Notes: generated by a model not told the origin, from the letters alone. A DNA stretch of 46,972 nt from Alphaproteobacteria bacterium (GCA_030682495.1 JAUXOC010000088.1:1-46972), one strand, 5' to 3'. Shown: positions 23,027-31,718, counted from the stretch's first letter. Translations and numbers: made by a program.

Positions 23027-25770
23027 CGGCTGATCCTTTGCAGGATATAGGGGACATGCACCTGATCAGATTTATAACTGCCCGACAGTGCCACCATCGT
23101 CAGATTGACGCCGAAGCGCAGGGCGATTTCGCGCTGGCGTGCACCGTTGCGCGCTGTGCGCATAAAACGTCCGCGGTCGCTCGCATCCTCCGACCAGGCC
23201 GAAGCCCAGTCGTTGCCGCCGATAAAGACCGAGGTCACGCCATCATGATCGGAGCTAGGTTCTTTTTCCGCCCAGAGCGTACCGCCGGTATAAAGCCCGG
23301 GATAATTGTTGAGCAGGTAAAAGCTTTTGGTGATGATGTGGTTGCCGTCCACGGGCGCCAGTTCGGAAATCTGGATATTTTCCGTCAGTTTGCGCAGGCG
23401 GCGCTGGCCGATGGTCGACCCCGCAGGACCGCGCCCGTCATCGGCGGCGAATTGCTGGTCGCGCGTATCGAAAACAATCATGCCGCCTTGTGCCAGATAC
23501 GTCTGGATATTCCGCGCCGCGCTGGCGGGCAGCGCCGTCTGGCTTTCCGTCATCGGCCAATAAAGGAACGGATAGAAATAAAGCGTATCGCTCGACGGAT
23601 CCACGCCGCGCACACCCGCGACCTTAACGTTGGTGCGCAGGTTGAGCGCCGCGCGCAGTCCTTCCAGCCCGTTGTGGCTGATGCGGTCGGCTTCCTGATC
23701 ACCCGTCTCGACATAGGCGAGATAAACGCCGGTCATCAGCTCCGCCTCCGCCGGTACAGCTTGCGCGCTTGCCGGCGCCGTCATCGTCACCAGCAGCAGC
23801 GCCACCATCGCCGTACGGATAAAACGCGCGGGCATCGCAATAACGCCGCGAAGGAACAGTGTCACCAGCGTATCGACCAGCAGCAGCAACAGTGCCAGAC
23901 GCAAAAGATCAGGCTTCAGGCTGCGCTCCCCCGCCAGCTGATAGGTATCTTCGGAAACGCCGGAGGGCACATCGCCGAGCGGTTTGATCTCTTCCAGCGC
24001 ATCGCCCAGATTAAAAACGGTGAATTGTTTTTCGACGCCGTAAATGCCGGGCGGTGTTTCGGGGGATGGCTTAAACGGCTGGCGCGGATCTACAGCGCGC
24101 GACAGTGCGCGCGGATCGGGTGTTTCCAGACGGCCGAAACCGTCCATCAGCAACATGGGCGAGAGGATCGTCTCGGCGCGAAAATCCGCCGCACCCGCAC
24201 TCAGCGAGACCAGCCGCTGCAAAGCTTCCACATAAAGACCGGAATAGCAGAAATTCGACCAGTCCGGCCCCGCCGTCGTATGCACCAGCACAACAGAGCC
24301 GTTGCCGACGCGGCCACCGGTGATGAGCGGCGTGCCATCGGACAGAGTCAGCCACGTGCGCTCAAACACTTCGGGTGTCGGGCTGGCCAGCACCTGGCGT
24401 GTGATGGTCACGTCCTTGGGAATGTTCAATCCTTGTAGCGGCCCCTGCTCCAGCGGTGCACCAAGTCCCACAGGTTTATCCCACGTCAGCGCACCCTGCA
24501 TCGCGCGCTGGCCGTAGCGCAGGCTGACAGGCAACAGCGGGTCTTCCGGATTGCCCGCCAGATTGGGGCCGGCAAAGCGGATCAGAAAGCCGCCCGCGCG
24601 TACCCAGTTGAGCAGATCCACCCGTTCGACCGCGGTCAGCGCCGTGCTGTCCGGCCAGATCACGGCAGACATCGGCTGCGCGGTCAGCTCTTCGACACTG
24701 CCCAAAACAGGCTTGCCCGCCACGGCCAGCGCGCGGCGCAGGTAATAGACTTCGTTCAGTACGCTGGCGCTTTCCTTGGCCTTGGGGTCGGCGAGGACGC
24801 CCGCCGTATGCTGCTGCCACTGCGAATCTGTCAGATACACGGCGGAGGCCATCGACATCTGGCGCAGGGCGATACGCGTGACGCGACTTTTGATTTCACC
24901 CAGAATGTCCCAGGTTACATCCGTCTTTGCCGCGCCCGCCGGAAAGGTAAAGGCCGTTTCGTCAATCACGTTGCCCTCTGCGCCGTAAGCAGTGATAAGG
25001 ACTTTTTCATCGCGCGAGAGCTTGACCAGCCGTTCAACCGACAGCGATAACTCTGACGGATGCGTCGGGTTGCGGCGCAAAATATGCGGCGTATTGATAC
25101 GATCATCGCGCAGCAGCGTCAGGCCGGATTCTTCGGTCAGCGCGGCCAGCAGCGCACGGCTGTCATTGACCTCGCCCGGTGCAGTACCATCGGCCAGCAT
25201 CAGCGCATGCGATACGTCATGCGCCGCGATGACTTCGGTTGCGGCTGCGGCAGCAGCGGCATGATCGGCGGGCCAGGATTGAGGCTTCAGCGCTTCGATC
25301 CATTTTTCAGCTTCGCCCGCGCTCATCGGCCCGTGCGCGCGCAGCTTGCCATCGGACGCCGGCGCGGCGGTTGGCAAAAAAATCACGCTGCGGTCGCTGC
25401 GGCCGATTTGCGGCATGTATTCGCGCAGGCGGGCGATGCGGTCGCCCCAATTCACAGCCGCGCTATAACCGTTGTCGATAACAATCAGCACCGGGCCGTC
25501 TTTACCCGGCAGGCCTTCGGATTTACGCAACACCGGCTCCGACAGTGCCAGAATAAACAAGAGGACGATCAGCGAGCGCAAAAGCAGCAGCCACCAAGGC
25601 GTTTTTGATGCCGTGCGCACATCGGTCTTGAGACCTTGCAGCAAAAAGAACGCGGGGAATTTTATCGCGCGCGGACGCGGCGGCATCACGCGCAGCAGCC
25701 ACCACAGCACCGGAATAAGAAGCGCTGCACCAAGCAACATCGGGAAGAGGAAAGTCAAACCGGCCAGCAT
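23023..25770 (-). CDS. BatA N-terminal / DUF4159 membrane protein
   Basis: 915 residues. The N-terminal BatA-type region has two TM helices and the LWWLLRVMPPRPRAIKFPAFFLL motif (about 22-45). A large middle domain is followed by two adjacent TM stretches (LLRLALLLLLVDTLVTLFL and TAMVALLLVTMTAPASA, about 640-690). The C-terminal DUF4159 domain (about 700-915) has VYLAYVETGDQEADRISHNGLEGL and YFYPFLYWPMTESQ. Such proteins are usually encoded with MoxR ATPases and DUF58 proteins and are thought to act in envelope stress or protein maturation. No MoxR gene is in the window. RBS AAGGG at the start. Confidence 0.85.
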   Translation of the reverse strand: MLAGLTFLFPMLLGAALLIPVLWWLLRVMPPRPRAIKFPAFFLLQGLKTDVRTASKTPWWLLLLRSLIVLLFILALSEPVLRKSEGLPGKDGPVLIVIDNGYSAAVNWGDRIARLREYMPQIGRSDRSVIFLPTAAPASDGKLRAHGPMSAGEAEKWIEALKPQSWPADHAAAAAAATEVIAAHDVSHALMLADGTAPGEVNDSRALLAALTEESGLTLLRDDRINTPHILRRNPTHPSELSLSVERLVKLSRDEKVLITAYGAEGNVIDETAFTFPAGAAKTDVTWDILGEIKSRVTRIALRQMSMASAVYLTDSQWQQHTAGVLADPKAKESASVLNEVYYLRRALAVAGKPVLGSVEELTAQPMSAVIWPDSTALTAVERVDLLNWVRAGGFLIRFAGPNLAGNPEDPLLPVSLRYGQRAMQGALTWDKPVGLGAPLEQGPLQGLNIPKDVTITRQVLASPTPEVFERTWLTLSDGTPLITGGRVGNGSVVLVHTTAGPDWSNFCYSGLYVEALQRLVSLSAGAADFRAETILSPMLLMDGFGRLETPDPRALSRAVDPRQPFKPSPETPPGIYGVEKQFTVFNLGDALEEIKPLGDVPSGVSEDTYQLAGERSLKPDLLRLALLLLLVDTLVTLFLRGVIAMPARFIRTAMVALLLVTMTAPASAQAVPAEAELMTGVYLAYVETGDQEADRISHNGLEGLRAALNLRTNVKVAGVRGVDPSSDTLYFYPFLYWPMTESQTALPASAARNIQTYLAQGGMIVFDTRDQQFAADDGRGPAGSTIGQRRLRKLTENIQISELAPVDGNHIITKSFYLLNNYPGLYTGGTLWAEKEPSSDHDGVTSVFIGGNDWASAWSEDASDRGRFMRTARNGARQREIALRFGVNLTMVALSGSYKSDQVHVPYILQRISR

Positions 25771-25776
25771 CTGCCC

Positions 25777-26661
25777 TTATCCTTTCGCCGCCAAAAGATC
25801 ATAGATACGCGCCAGCAGCGCCTCCGGCTTGTCTGCCGTCGACGCTGTCAGCAGACGCCAGCCGAAACTGCGCGCCATATCGCCGAGCGCCGCACGGTGC
25901 GCCGCAAACTTTTCGACATATTCGGCGCGCACGGCGTCCACCTGCTCCACCGTGACGGGGGAGGATTTGCCGTTTTCAATGTCGTGAAACTTGATGCGGC
26001 CTGTAAAGGGCAGTGTTTCTTCGGCGGGGTCAGTGATTTGCACCATCAGACCGCGCACTTCTTTTTCCGCCAGCGGCGCGCAAAACGCCTGCACGCGATC
26101 TAACGGGAAATAAAAATCGCTGAGCAAAATCATGTTTGACCGCGCGGCAATAGCACGTCCCGGCGTATCGAATTCCTTTTGCCCCGGCAGGTAGTCATGC
26201 AGGCGCTGCGCCGCACCGGCATGCGCCTGCGGCGCGAGCGTGGTGCCGAGCAAGCTCACCTGCTCCCCGCCATCAAGGATCAACATGGCGAGCGCCAGCA
26301 AAAGCACTTCGGCATAATCTTTTTTATAAGGCAGCTTGGGCGAAGACCGGTACTGCATCGATTCCGACGCATCGCGGTAGAGCCAGACGGTCTGCGATGC
26401 TTCCCATTCCAGCTGACGCACAAAAACGGCATCACGCTTGGCGGTCTGGCGCCAGTCGATATCGCGACTTGAATCGCCGACCTGATATTCGCGGAATTGC
26501 CAAAAGGTTTCGCCCTGCCCGACGCGGCGACGGCCGTGTACGCCGCGCATAACGGTATGGGCGATTTTTTCGGCCTGCAACAAAAGCCCCGGCAGGTTGC
26601 CCGCCAGATGGGCGGCCTGCGTCATATTGTCATGGGTTCTTTTGTCGTCGTCTTTCTTCAT
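25777..26661 (-). CDS. DUF58 protein
   Basis: 294 residues. The DUF58 hallmark is clear: GETFWQFREYQVGDSSRDIDWRQTAKRDAVFVRQLEWE (about 49-86), followed by a vWA-like half with VWLYRDASESM. No TM segment is seen. DUF58 proteins are normally partners of MoxR AAA+ ATPases. The ATG overlaps the stop of the upstream methyltransferase gene by 4 bases and the downstream BatA-DUF4159 gene begins 6 bases later, so all are in one transcript. Confidence 0.92.
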   Translation of the reverse strand: MKKDDDKRTHDNMTQAAHLAGNLPGLLLQAEKIAHTVMRGVHGRRRVGQGETFWQFREYQVGDSSRDIDWRQTAKRDAVFVRQLEWEASQTVWLYRDASESMQYRSSPKLPYKKDYAEVLLLALAMLILDGGEQVSLLGTTLAPQAHAGAAQRLHDYLPGQKEFDTPGRAIAARSNMILLSDFYFPLDRVQAFCAPLAEKEVRGLMVQITDPAEETLPFTGRIKFHDIENGKSSPVTVEQVDAVRAEYVEKFAAHRAALGDMARSFGWRLLTASTADKPEALLARIYDLLAAKG

Positions 26662-28004
26662 GTCGCAGCCTGTTCTGCTTCCTTGTCGCTGCCAGCCTCT
26701 TGTTTCGTATCATTGACTTGTTCTTTGCGCCGCAAGACGGCGGCGAAGAACCCGTCGGTGTCGTGGCGCGCCGGTGTCATGTGCAGGAAATCGCCCGCGC
26801 CTTCCACGTTGATGCGCGCCGAGACCGGATCGATGCTGAAATCAGGATGTGCGGCAAGAAAGGATTCGATCTGAAGTTCGTTCTCTTCCGGCAGCAGCGA
26901 ACAGGTCGCATACACCAAACGCCCGCCCGGACGCACCAGACGGTGCGCGCTGTCGAGGATATCTTTTTGCAGCGGCACCAGCGACGACAGACCGGGGCCA
27001 AGCTGGCGCCAGCGTTTGTCAGGATCGCGCCGCCACGTGCCCACACCGCTGCACGGCGCATCGACAAGCACGAGGTCGAATTTACCGGCAGCGCGCTTGA
27101 CGTATTTATCACGCTCGCTGGTCAGGGCGCGGGTTTCGATATTATGCAGCCCCGCGCGGCGGAAGCGTTCTTTTGCACGCTCCAGCCTGCCGCCGAGCAC
27201 GTCCATCGCGACGATGCGACCTTTGTTGTCCATGGATGCGCCCAGCGCCAGCGTTTTGCCGCCCGCGCCTGCGCAAAAATCGGCTACCTGTTCACCGGGC
27301 TGCGCACCAGCGACGAGCGCCACCATCTGCGAGCCTTCGTCCTGAATTTCAAAATGTCCCTGCAGATATAATTCGTGCTGCGACAACTGCGGCCGCCCCA
27401 GAACGCGGATTGACAGCGGCGAGATTTTTCCGGCTTCGGCATCAAAGCCCTCTTGCTTGAGGCGTTTCAGCACATCATCGCGCTTGGCCTTGATGGTATT
27501 GACGCGCAGGTCGAGCGGCGCGGCCGAAAGCATCGCCTTCAATTCCGTTTCAAACCGCGGCCCGAGTGCGCTCTGGAGCGCATCGAAAGCCCAATCGGGG
27601 CATTCACAGCGTTCGCGCAGCGGCATTTCGGCATCATCGAGCTTTTTGCCCTCCAGCGCCTGCGCCAGTTTATACTCATCTTCGGTCAGTTCATCGGGGG
27701 CGTATCTTTCGCCCGAAAACATCATCGGCAGGCTTTCCGCCGTATGTTCGCGGTCAAAGATCAGCGCGGCGACAATCAGGTTGCGCGGTGTAGTTTCCGC
27801 GCCGCATTTTTCCACCCACCAGCTCAGGCGGATATATTCACGCATCGCGCGGTAAAACCGCGTGTTGATGGCGCCGCGGTCGCTGGAGCCGATATAACGG
27901 CGGGCGCGGAAATAAAGGCTGGCAACGGTGTCGGCCGGGCGCGGGGTTTCGACAACCTCGGCCAGAAGCTCGATCACCGCCTGAATACGTGCGGCGGGCG
28001 TCAT
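26658..28004 (-). CDS. RsmB/RsmF-like 23S or 16S rRNA m5C methyltransferase
   Basis: 448 residues. SAM-dependent RNA cytosine-C5 methyltransferase. The SAM site reads VADFCAGAGGKTLALG (about 238-253). Motif IV is DAPCSGVGTWRRDPDKRWR and motif VI is YATCSLLPEEN, giving both Cys residues needed for catalysis. The N-terminal region (about 1-100) is helical and weakly like the NusB-like part of RsmB. The extreme C-terminus is acidic and disordered. A second, more canonical RsmB is encoded at 35157-36524, so this is a paralogue and the target nucleotide is uncertain. Confidence 0.85.
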   Translation of the reverse strand: MTPAARIQAVIELLAEVVETPRPADTVASLYFRARRYIGSSDRGAINTRFYRAMREYIRLSWWVEKCGAETTPRNLIVAALIFDREHTAESLPMMFSGERYAPDELTEDEYKLAQALEGKKLDDAEMPLRERCECPDWAFDALQSALGPRFETELKAMLSAAPLDLRVNTIKAKRDDVLKRLKQEGFDAEAGKISPLSIRVLGRPQLSQHELYLQGHFEIQDEGSQMVALVAGAQPGEQVADFCAGAGGKTLALGASMDNKGRIVAMDVLGGRLERAKERFRRAGLHNIETRALTSERDKYVKRAAGKFDLVLVDAPCSGVGTWRRDPDKRWRQLGPGLSSLVPLQKDILDSAHRLVRPGGRLVYATCSLLPEENELQIESFLAAHPDFSIDPVSARINVEGAGDFLHMTPARHDTDGFFAAVLRRKEQVNDTKQEAGSDKEAEQAAT

Positions 28005-28027
28005 TGTCGGTGGTTTCCTTGCAAGAG

Positions 28028-29410
28028 TTATTTCGCCTTTATCAGCTCGACATTTTCGCGCATGGCGGTGATGTCGCGGCTGCCGGTATAGGCCATCGCC
28101 GTTTTCAATCCGCCGACCAGCTGGTCGACCATATGCTTGACTGAACCACGGTACGGCACAGACGTATCTACCGCATCTTCGTCCAGACGGAAAGGATCAT
28201 GCACCAGCGATGTCGTTGTCGGGCGGTGCTGCGCCTTGGCCGCAGGGTTCACGACCTTGTAGGCCTGCGCGTCCTGATACATGACGACGCCCGGCGCTTC
28301 ATCGGTGCCGGCGAACATGTCGCTAATCATCGCGCTTTCCGCACCGGCGGCAATGGCCTTGGCCAGATGCGCCGGTGTGCGGATCGCACCATCGACGATC
28401 ACGGGCACGCCCTGCATGTCGCATTGTTCGACCACATCCAGCACCGCCGTCAGCTGCGGCATACCAATGCCCGCCTGGCTGCGCGTGGCGGAACAGGCTG
28501 TTGCGCCGATACCGACTTTGATCGCATCTGCACCCGCGTCAATCAGGCTGCGCGCTGCATCCGCCGTCACGACATTACCTGCGACAATCTGCACGTTGCT
28601 GCTGCGCTGCTGGCGGATCATGCTGACCGTGGTCACGGCTTCGCGGCTATGGCCATGCGCGACATCGACGAAAACAACGTCAAGGCCGGCATCTGCCATA
28701 GCGCCCGCGCGGTCGAGCGCATCTTTGCCAAGACTGACCGCCGCGCCCACGCGCAGACGGCCATACATATCACGCGCGGCATGGGGGAAACGCGCCAGTT
28801 TTTCGATATCTTTGACGGTAATCAAGCCAGCGCAGCGTCCCTGTTCATCGACCACAACCAGTTTTTCGATGCGGTGCTGGTGCAAAAGCTTTTTCGCTTC
28901 GTCTTGCGGCAGGGCGTGGCTGACGGTGATGACGTTTGTGCTCATCAACTCGCTGACCGGCTTGGCGTAGTCTTCAAAGAAGCGGATATCGCGGTGCGTA
29001 ATAATACCAACGACTTTCTGCGACGGCTGTTCAATCACCGGCAGGCCGGAAATGCGGTAGGTCGACATCAGGTCAAAAGCTTCGGCCACGCTGGATTCCG
29101 GCGAAACCGTAATCGGGTTTGCCACCATGTTGCCTTCGGCACGTTTCACACGGCGGACTTCTTCCACCTGTTTGCCAAGCGGCATGTTGTCGTGAATAAC
29201 GCCAATGCCACCCAGCTGCGCGATGGTGATCGCCATTTGGCTTTCGGTCACGTAATCAAGACCGGCGGCGATGATGGGAATGGAAAGTTCGATCTCGCGC
29301 GTCAGGCGCGTGCGCGTGATAACATCCTCCGGCTTGATCTGCGTTTCGGACGGAACCAACAACACATCGTCGAAGCCCAGCGCCTCGCGGATGACGGAAT
29401 TTCTTTTCAT
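28028..29410 (-). CDS. divergent IMP dehydrogenase / GMP reductase-like protein
   Basis: 460 residues with the IMPDH layout: catalytic barrel, inserted CBS pair (about 95-205), barrel. Retained: DDVLLVP, GGIGVIHDN, VDVAHGHS, IVAGNVVTADAARSLIDAGADAIKVGIG, and Cys306 at the nucleophile position. Altered: the loop is GATACSATR where IMPDH has GPGSICTTR; PVIVDGAIR replaces PVIADGGIR; the nucleotide loop lacks YRGMGS; and the flap Arg-Tyr (RYF) is replaced by DPFRLDED. The fold is therefore right, but loss of the Arg-Tyr pair argues against classical IMPDH chemistry. It could be a CBS-containing GMP reductase or a related enzyme. Whether a canonical guaB exists elsewhere is unknown. Confidence 0.8.
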   Translation of the reverse strand: MKRNSVIREALGFDDVLLVPSETQIKPEDVITRTRLTREIELSIPIIAAGLDYVTESQMAITIAQLGGIGVIHDNMPLGKQVEEVRRVKRAEGNMVANPITVSPESSVAEAFDLMSTYRISGLPVIEQPSQKVVGIITHRDIRFFEDYAKPVSELMSTNVITVSHALPQDEAKKLLHQHRIEKLVVVDEQGRCAGLITVKDIEKLARFPHAARDMYGRLRVGAAVSLGKDALDRAGAMADAGLDVVFVDVAHGHSREAVTTVSMIRQQRSSNVQIVAGNVVTADAARSLIDAGADAIKVGIGATACSATRSQAGIGMPQLTAVLDVVEQCDMQGVPVIVDGAIRTPAHLAKAIAAGAESAMISDMFAGTDEAPGVVMYQDAQAYKVVNPAAKAQHRPTTTSLVHDPFRLDEDAVDTSVPYRGSVKHMVDQLVGGLKTAMAYTGSRDITAMRENVELIKAK

Positions 29411-29437
29411 TATGACTACCCCTGTAAATGCGCCGTA

Positions 29438-29460
29438 TTATAGAGACGCCCAAGGCGTCA
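29438..29460 (-). promoter_or_regulatory. -10-like box and palindrome upstream of the guaB-like gene
   Basis: A consensus TATAAT lies on the - strand at 29443-29438, 28 bases before the ATG at 29410. Immediately upstream is a perfect inverted repeat GACGCC-CAA-GGCGTC (29446-29460) lying between the rlmE stop and the -10. It could be an operator or a weak hairpin. Confidence 0.4.
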
Positions 29461-29462
29461 TT

Positions 29463-30200
29463 TTATCCGCGGAACCCCATGGCGACAACATACATTTCCG
29501 ATGAATCGACGCGGCTGGCGGGCGGTTTGATGTGTTTGACCTTGGTGAAGTCTTTTTTCATCTGGTTAAGTAAATCTTTCTCTGCCCCGCCCTGAAAGAC
29601 CTTTGCCAGAAACGTACCACCGGGCAATAAAACCTCCAGCGCGAAGGCATAGGCCATATCCGCCAATGCCATAATACGTAAATGGTCGGTCTGTTTGTGG
29701 CCGATGGTCGGCGGCGCCATATCGCTCATCACGACATGCGCCTTACCGCCGATGGCGTTTTTCAGCACATCGGGCGCTTCGTCGTCGGTGAAGTCCATGA
29801 GAAAAAAATCGGCTTCGGCAACCGGCTTCATTTCAAGATAGTCAATGGCCACGACCTTGCCGCCGTTTTTCCCCGGCTTGACAATCTCGCAGACCACTTG
29901 CGTCCAGCCACCCGGCGCCGCGCCCAGATCGACAACGCGCATGCCGGGCTTGAAAATATCCAGATCTTCCTGCATTTGCAGCAGTTTGTAGGCGGCGCGG
30001 CTGTGGTATCCATCGGATTTCGCGGCCGCGACATAGGGGTCATTTAATTGACGCTCCAGCCAGCGCGCGGAAGAAATGCTGCGTTTGGCGCGCGTTTTGA
30101 CCTGCACTTTTTTCTGAAGCCCGCGCGGCCCGCCGGATTTGCCGCCGCCGCCTGCTCTGGCCCCGCCGCCCGCTTTTCCGCCTGTTTTTTTATCCGTCAT
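29463..30200 (-). CDS. rlmE: 23S rRNA (uridine 2'-O-)-methyltransferase RlmE (FtsJ)
   Basis: 245 residues from the ATG at 30200. A Gly/Lys-rich N-terminal extension (about 1-30, KKTGGKAGGGARAGGGGKSGG) precedes the RrmJ fold: SARWLERQLNDPYVAAAKSDGYHSRAAYKLLQ, VVDLGAAPGGWTQVV, MSDMAPPTIGHKQTDH, and LLPGGTFLAKVFQGG. The catalytic Lys-Asp-Lys-Glu set is compatible. It methylates U2552 of 23S rRNA. The start overlaps the upstream gene by 11 bases. The basic tail may bind RNA; it is longer than in E. coli. Confidence 0.95.
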   Translation of the reverse strand: MTDKKTGGKAGGGARAGGGGKSGGPRGLQKKVQVKTRAKRSISSARWLERQLNDPYVAAAKSDGYHSRAAYKLLQMQEDLDIFKPGMRVVDLGAAPGGWTQVVCEIVKPGKNGGKVVAIDYLEMKPVAEADFFLMDFTDDEAPDVLKNAIGGKAHVVMSDMAPPTIGHKQTDHLRIMALADMAYAFALEVLLPGGTFLAKVFQGGAEKDLLNQMKKDFTKVKHIKPPASRVDSSEMYVVAMGFRG

Positions 30201-30756
30201 GTTTCCGCTCTCCGGCTGCTCCGATTTTTTCCGACAAGCGCCGGTACAGCAGCACGTCCCTGACGCAGAGCCAGAATACCACCAGCGACGGCGCCGCGGC
30301 AATCAAAAGCCCCGCCGTGCGCAAAATGCCACCCGCAAAGGCATAACAGAAAAAAATACCCAGGGGCAGCGATAAAAACAGCACGGATTTGACCATGCCA
30401 TCGAGCAGATGCTGCCGCGCCTGTTTCAGGCGCTTGTTTACCAAGGTTTTTTGCGCGGCTGGGTTGGCCTTTTTCTCATCGATATGCGCGGCCAGCGCCT
30501 GCGGCGTCCATTCTTTTTCGCCGTCGTTGATGCCAAAGCACACACAGGCCGTTTCTTGCAAATCGTCCATAAAGGCATTGAGCCGCCAGATGCCACGAAA
30601 GCTGTTGCGGACGTTCGATATGTTTTTTGCACCGGCTAGCAGCAGGCGCAAAAACGGCGCCTCCGGCAAGACGTCTTCCTGCACACGGGCATGGCGCGCA
30701 AAGACGGTTTTGATCATTGAAAGACTATCCGCTGCCGAAGACGGTGGGGATTGCAT
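30190..30756 (-). CDS. two-TM membrane protein of unknown function
   Basis: 188 residues. The soluble N-terminal part (about 1-115) contains LLLAGAKNISNVRNSFRGIWRLNAFMDDLQETACVCFGIND. Two TM helices follow (SVLFLSLPLGIFFCYAFAGG and TAGLLIAAAPSLVVFWLCVRDVLLY, about 122-170), then a basic tail. No signal peptide or known domain. It overlaps rlmE by 11 bases and follows the 68-residue gene by 12, so it shares their transcript. Confidence 0.65.
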   Translation of the reverse strand: MQSPPSSAADSLSMIKTVFARHARVQEDVLPEAPFLRLLLAGAKNISNVRNSFRGIWRLNAFMDDLQETACVCFGINDGEKEWTPQALAAHIDEKKANPAAQKTLVNKRLKQARQHLLDGMVKSVLFLSLPLGIFFCYAFAGGILRTAGLLIAAAPSLVVFWLCVRDVLLYRRLSEKIGAAGERKHDG

Positions 30757-30768
30757 GGGCGGCGACCT

Positions 30769-30975
30769 TTAAAAAATATCGGTTATGTTGAGCCGCGCAT
30801 CAAAGCGAAACGTGATCGTCGCACCGGTTTGCGCGGCATCGCGCAGGCGTGCCATCAAATTCTCGCGACTCTCCCCTTCGGCAACCGAGAAATAGCCGGA
30901 GTGATTGGGGAAGGATACCTTGAAGCCGCCATCACGCTCGACGATCTTGCGGATCACGCCTTTTGATTCCGGCAT
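30769..30975 (-). CDS. 68-residue protein resembling the glutaminase propeptide
   Basis: 68 residues from the ATG at 30975, which lies inside the 3' end of the upstream gene (22-base overlap). The sequence GGFKVSFPNHSGYFSVAEG, then ENLMARLRDAAQTGATITFRF, recalls from memory the N-terminal part of the Chryseobacterium protein-glutaminase propeptide (hydrophobic strand, helix, strand; G-x-(K/I)-V-S-F start). In that enzyme the propeptide covers the active site. Here the upstream gene encodes the enzyme-like domain and this one would be the separate inhibitor-like part. The resemblance is by eye only and could be fortuitous. Confidence 0.5.
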   Translation of the reverse strand: MPESKGVIRKIVERDGGFKVSFPNHSGYFSVAEGESRENLMARLRDAAQTGATITFRFDARLNITDIF

Positions 30976-31649
30976 GGCTGCCCCCCTGTCTTTTTGGCAT
31001 CTGCGGGCTGGACGTTCCATCTTTCGTCATTGGCGGCATTGCGCATGTCGCTTGGAAAAACGCTCGGCATAAAGCCTTGTTCATTTTGCAGCTGCACGTA
31101 TTCATCCATGACTTTGATCGCGGCGGTATCTGTCGCCCAGCCTGTACGGTGATACGGTGTATAATCGCCGGTATATTTCGCAGGCGCTTTGCCGCAAGGG
31201 GCGGTAAAAATCTGGTCTGGCGCGGCCTGCATGATGTCGCCCCATTCCTTGAGCGTCACGGGTCCATCAAACAATGACGGGTCAAAGACCATCTGCACAT
31301 AACCGCCTTTGCCATCATCGACATTCAACACGGGCGCGACGTGAAACCACCATGTCTGCTCGCCATGCGGAAATTTCACGATCAATTCGCGGTTGTCGGT
31401 TTCAAAAGCCCATGCCTTTTCCGGTACCAGCCCCGCCCCGAACAGGTTGCGGCACATCAGATGCGTGCGCGCATAGCCGCCGTCATCGGTATAGCCATAG
31501 GCGATATTGTCCATGTTTTTGAGCACATCGAAAACCTCGAGCGCGCGCGCTTGCGAGATCACAGGCACAGCATCGGGCGCCACACGGAAGAAGCCCGTGC
31601 GGTCTTTGCGCAGGTTGAACATATCAAGCACATATTCTCTCAAAGCCAT
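30954..31649 (-). CDS. protein-glutaminase-fold protein with catalytic Cys missing
   Basis: 231 residues, no signal peptide. It resembles protein-glutaminase (Gln deamidase): DGGYARTHLM matches DGCYARAHKM of the enzyme, WWFHVAPVL matches WVYHVAILV (catalytic His, here His103), and FDPSLFDGPVTLKEW matches IDPSLFSSGPVTDTAW (catalytic Asp, here Asp123). The nucleophile Cys is replaced by Gly58; the nearest Cys is residue 66. So it is either a pseudoenzyme or works differently. A TATAAT lies 6 bases before the ATG, so the message is probably leaderless. The next gene resembles the enzyme's propeptide. The assignment is by eye. Confidence 0.7.
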   Translation of the reverse strand: MALREYVLDMFNLRKDRTGFFRVAPDAVPVISQARALEVFDVLKNMDNIAYGYTDDGGYARTHLMCRNLFGAGLVPEKAWAFETDNRELIVKFPHGEQTWWFHVAPVLNVDDGKGGYVQMVFDPSLFDGPVTLKEWGDIMQAAPDQIFTAPCGKAPAKYTGDYTPYHRTGWATDTAAIKVMDEYVQLQNEQGFMPSVFPSDMRNAANDERWNVQPADAKKTGGQPCRNQKA

Positions 31650-31655
31650 GCCTGC

Positions 31656-31661
31656 ATTATA
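31656..31661 (-). promoter_or_regulatory. -10 box directly upstream of the glutaminase-like gene
   Basis: TATAAT on the - strand, six bases from the ATG at 31649. Transcription would start at or next to the start codon. No good -35 element is obvious. Confidence 0.45.
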
Positions 31662-31718
31662 ACAAACCGCACCTTAAAAGGGCGTTAAGCAGTAATTGAT
31701 TGATTTTTATAGATAAAA

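Noticed and set aside
21683-24438. Long open frames on the + strand opposite the DUF4159 cluster (402 and 495 codons)
   Set aside because: Composition is Arg/His/Gln heavy with no recognisable domain, and they lie entirely antisense to two well-supported membrane proteins; typical of GC-rich antisense frames.
28199-29443. 414-codon + strand frame opposite the IMPDH-like gene
   Set aside because: Antisense to a recognisable protein; His/Arg/Asp-rich translation with no motif.
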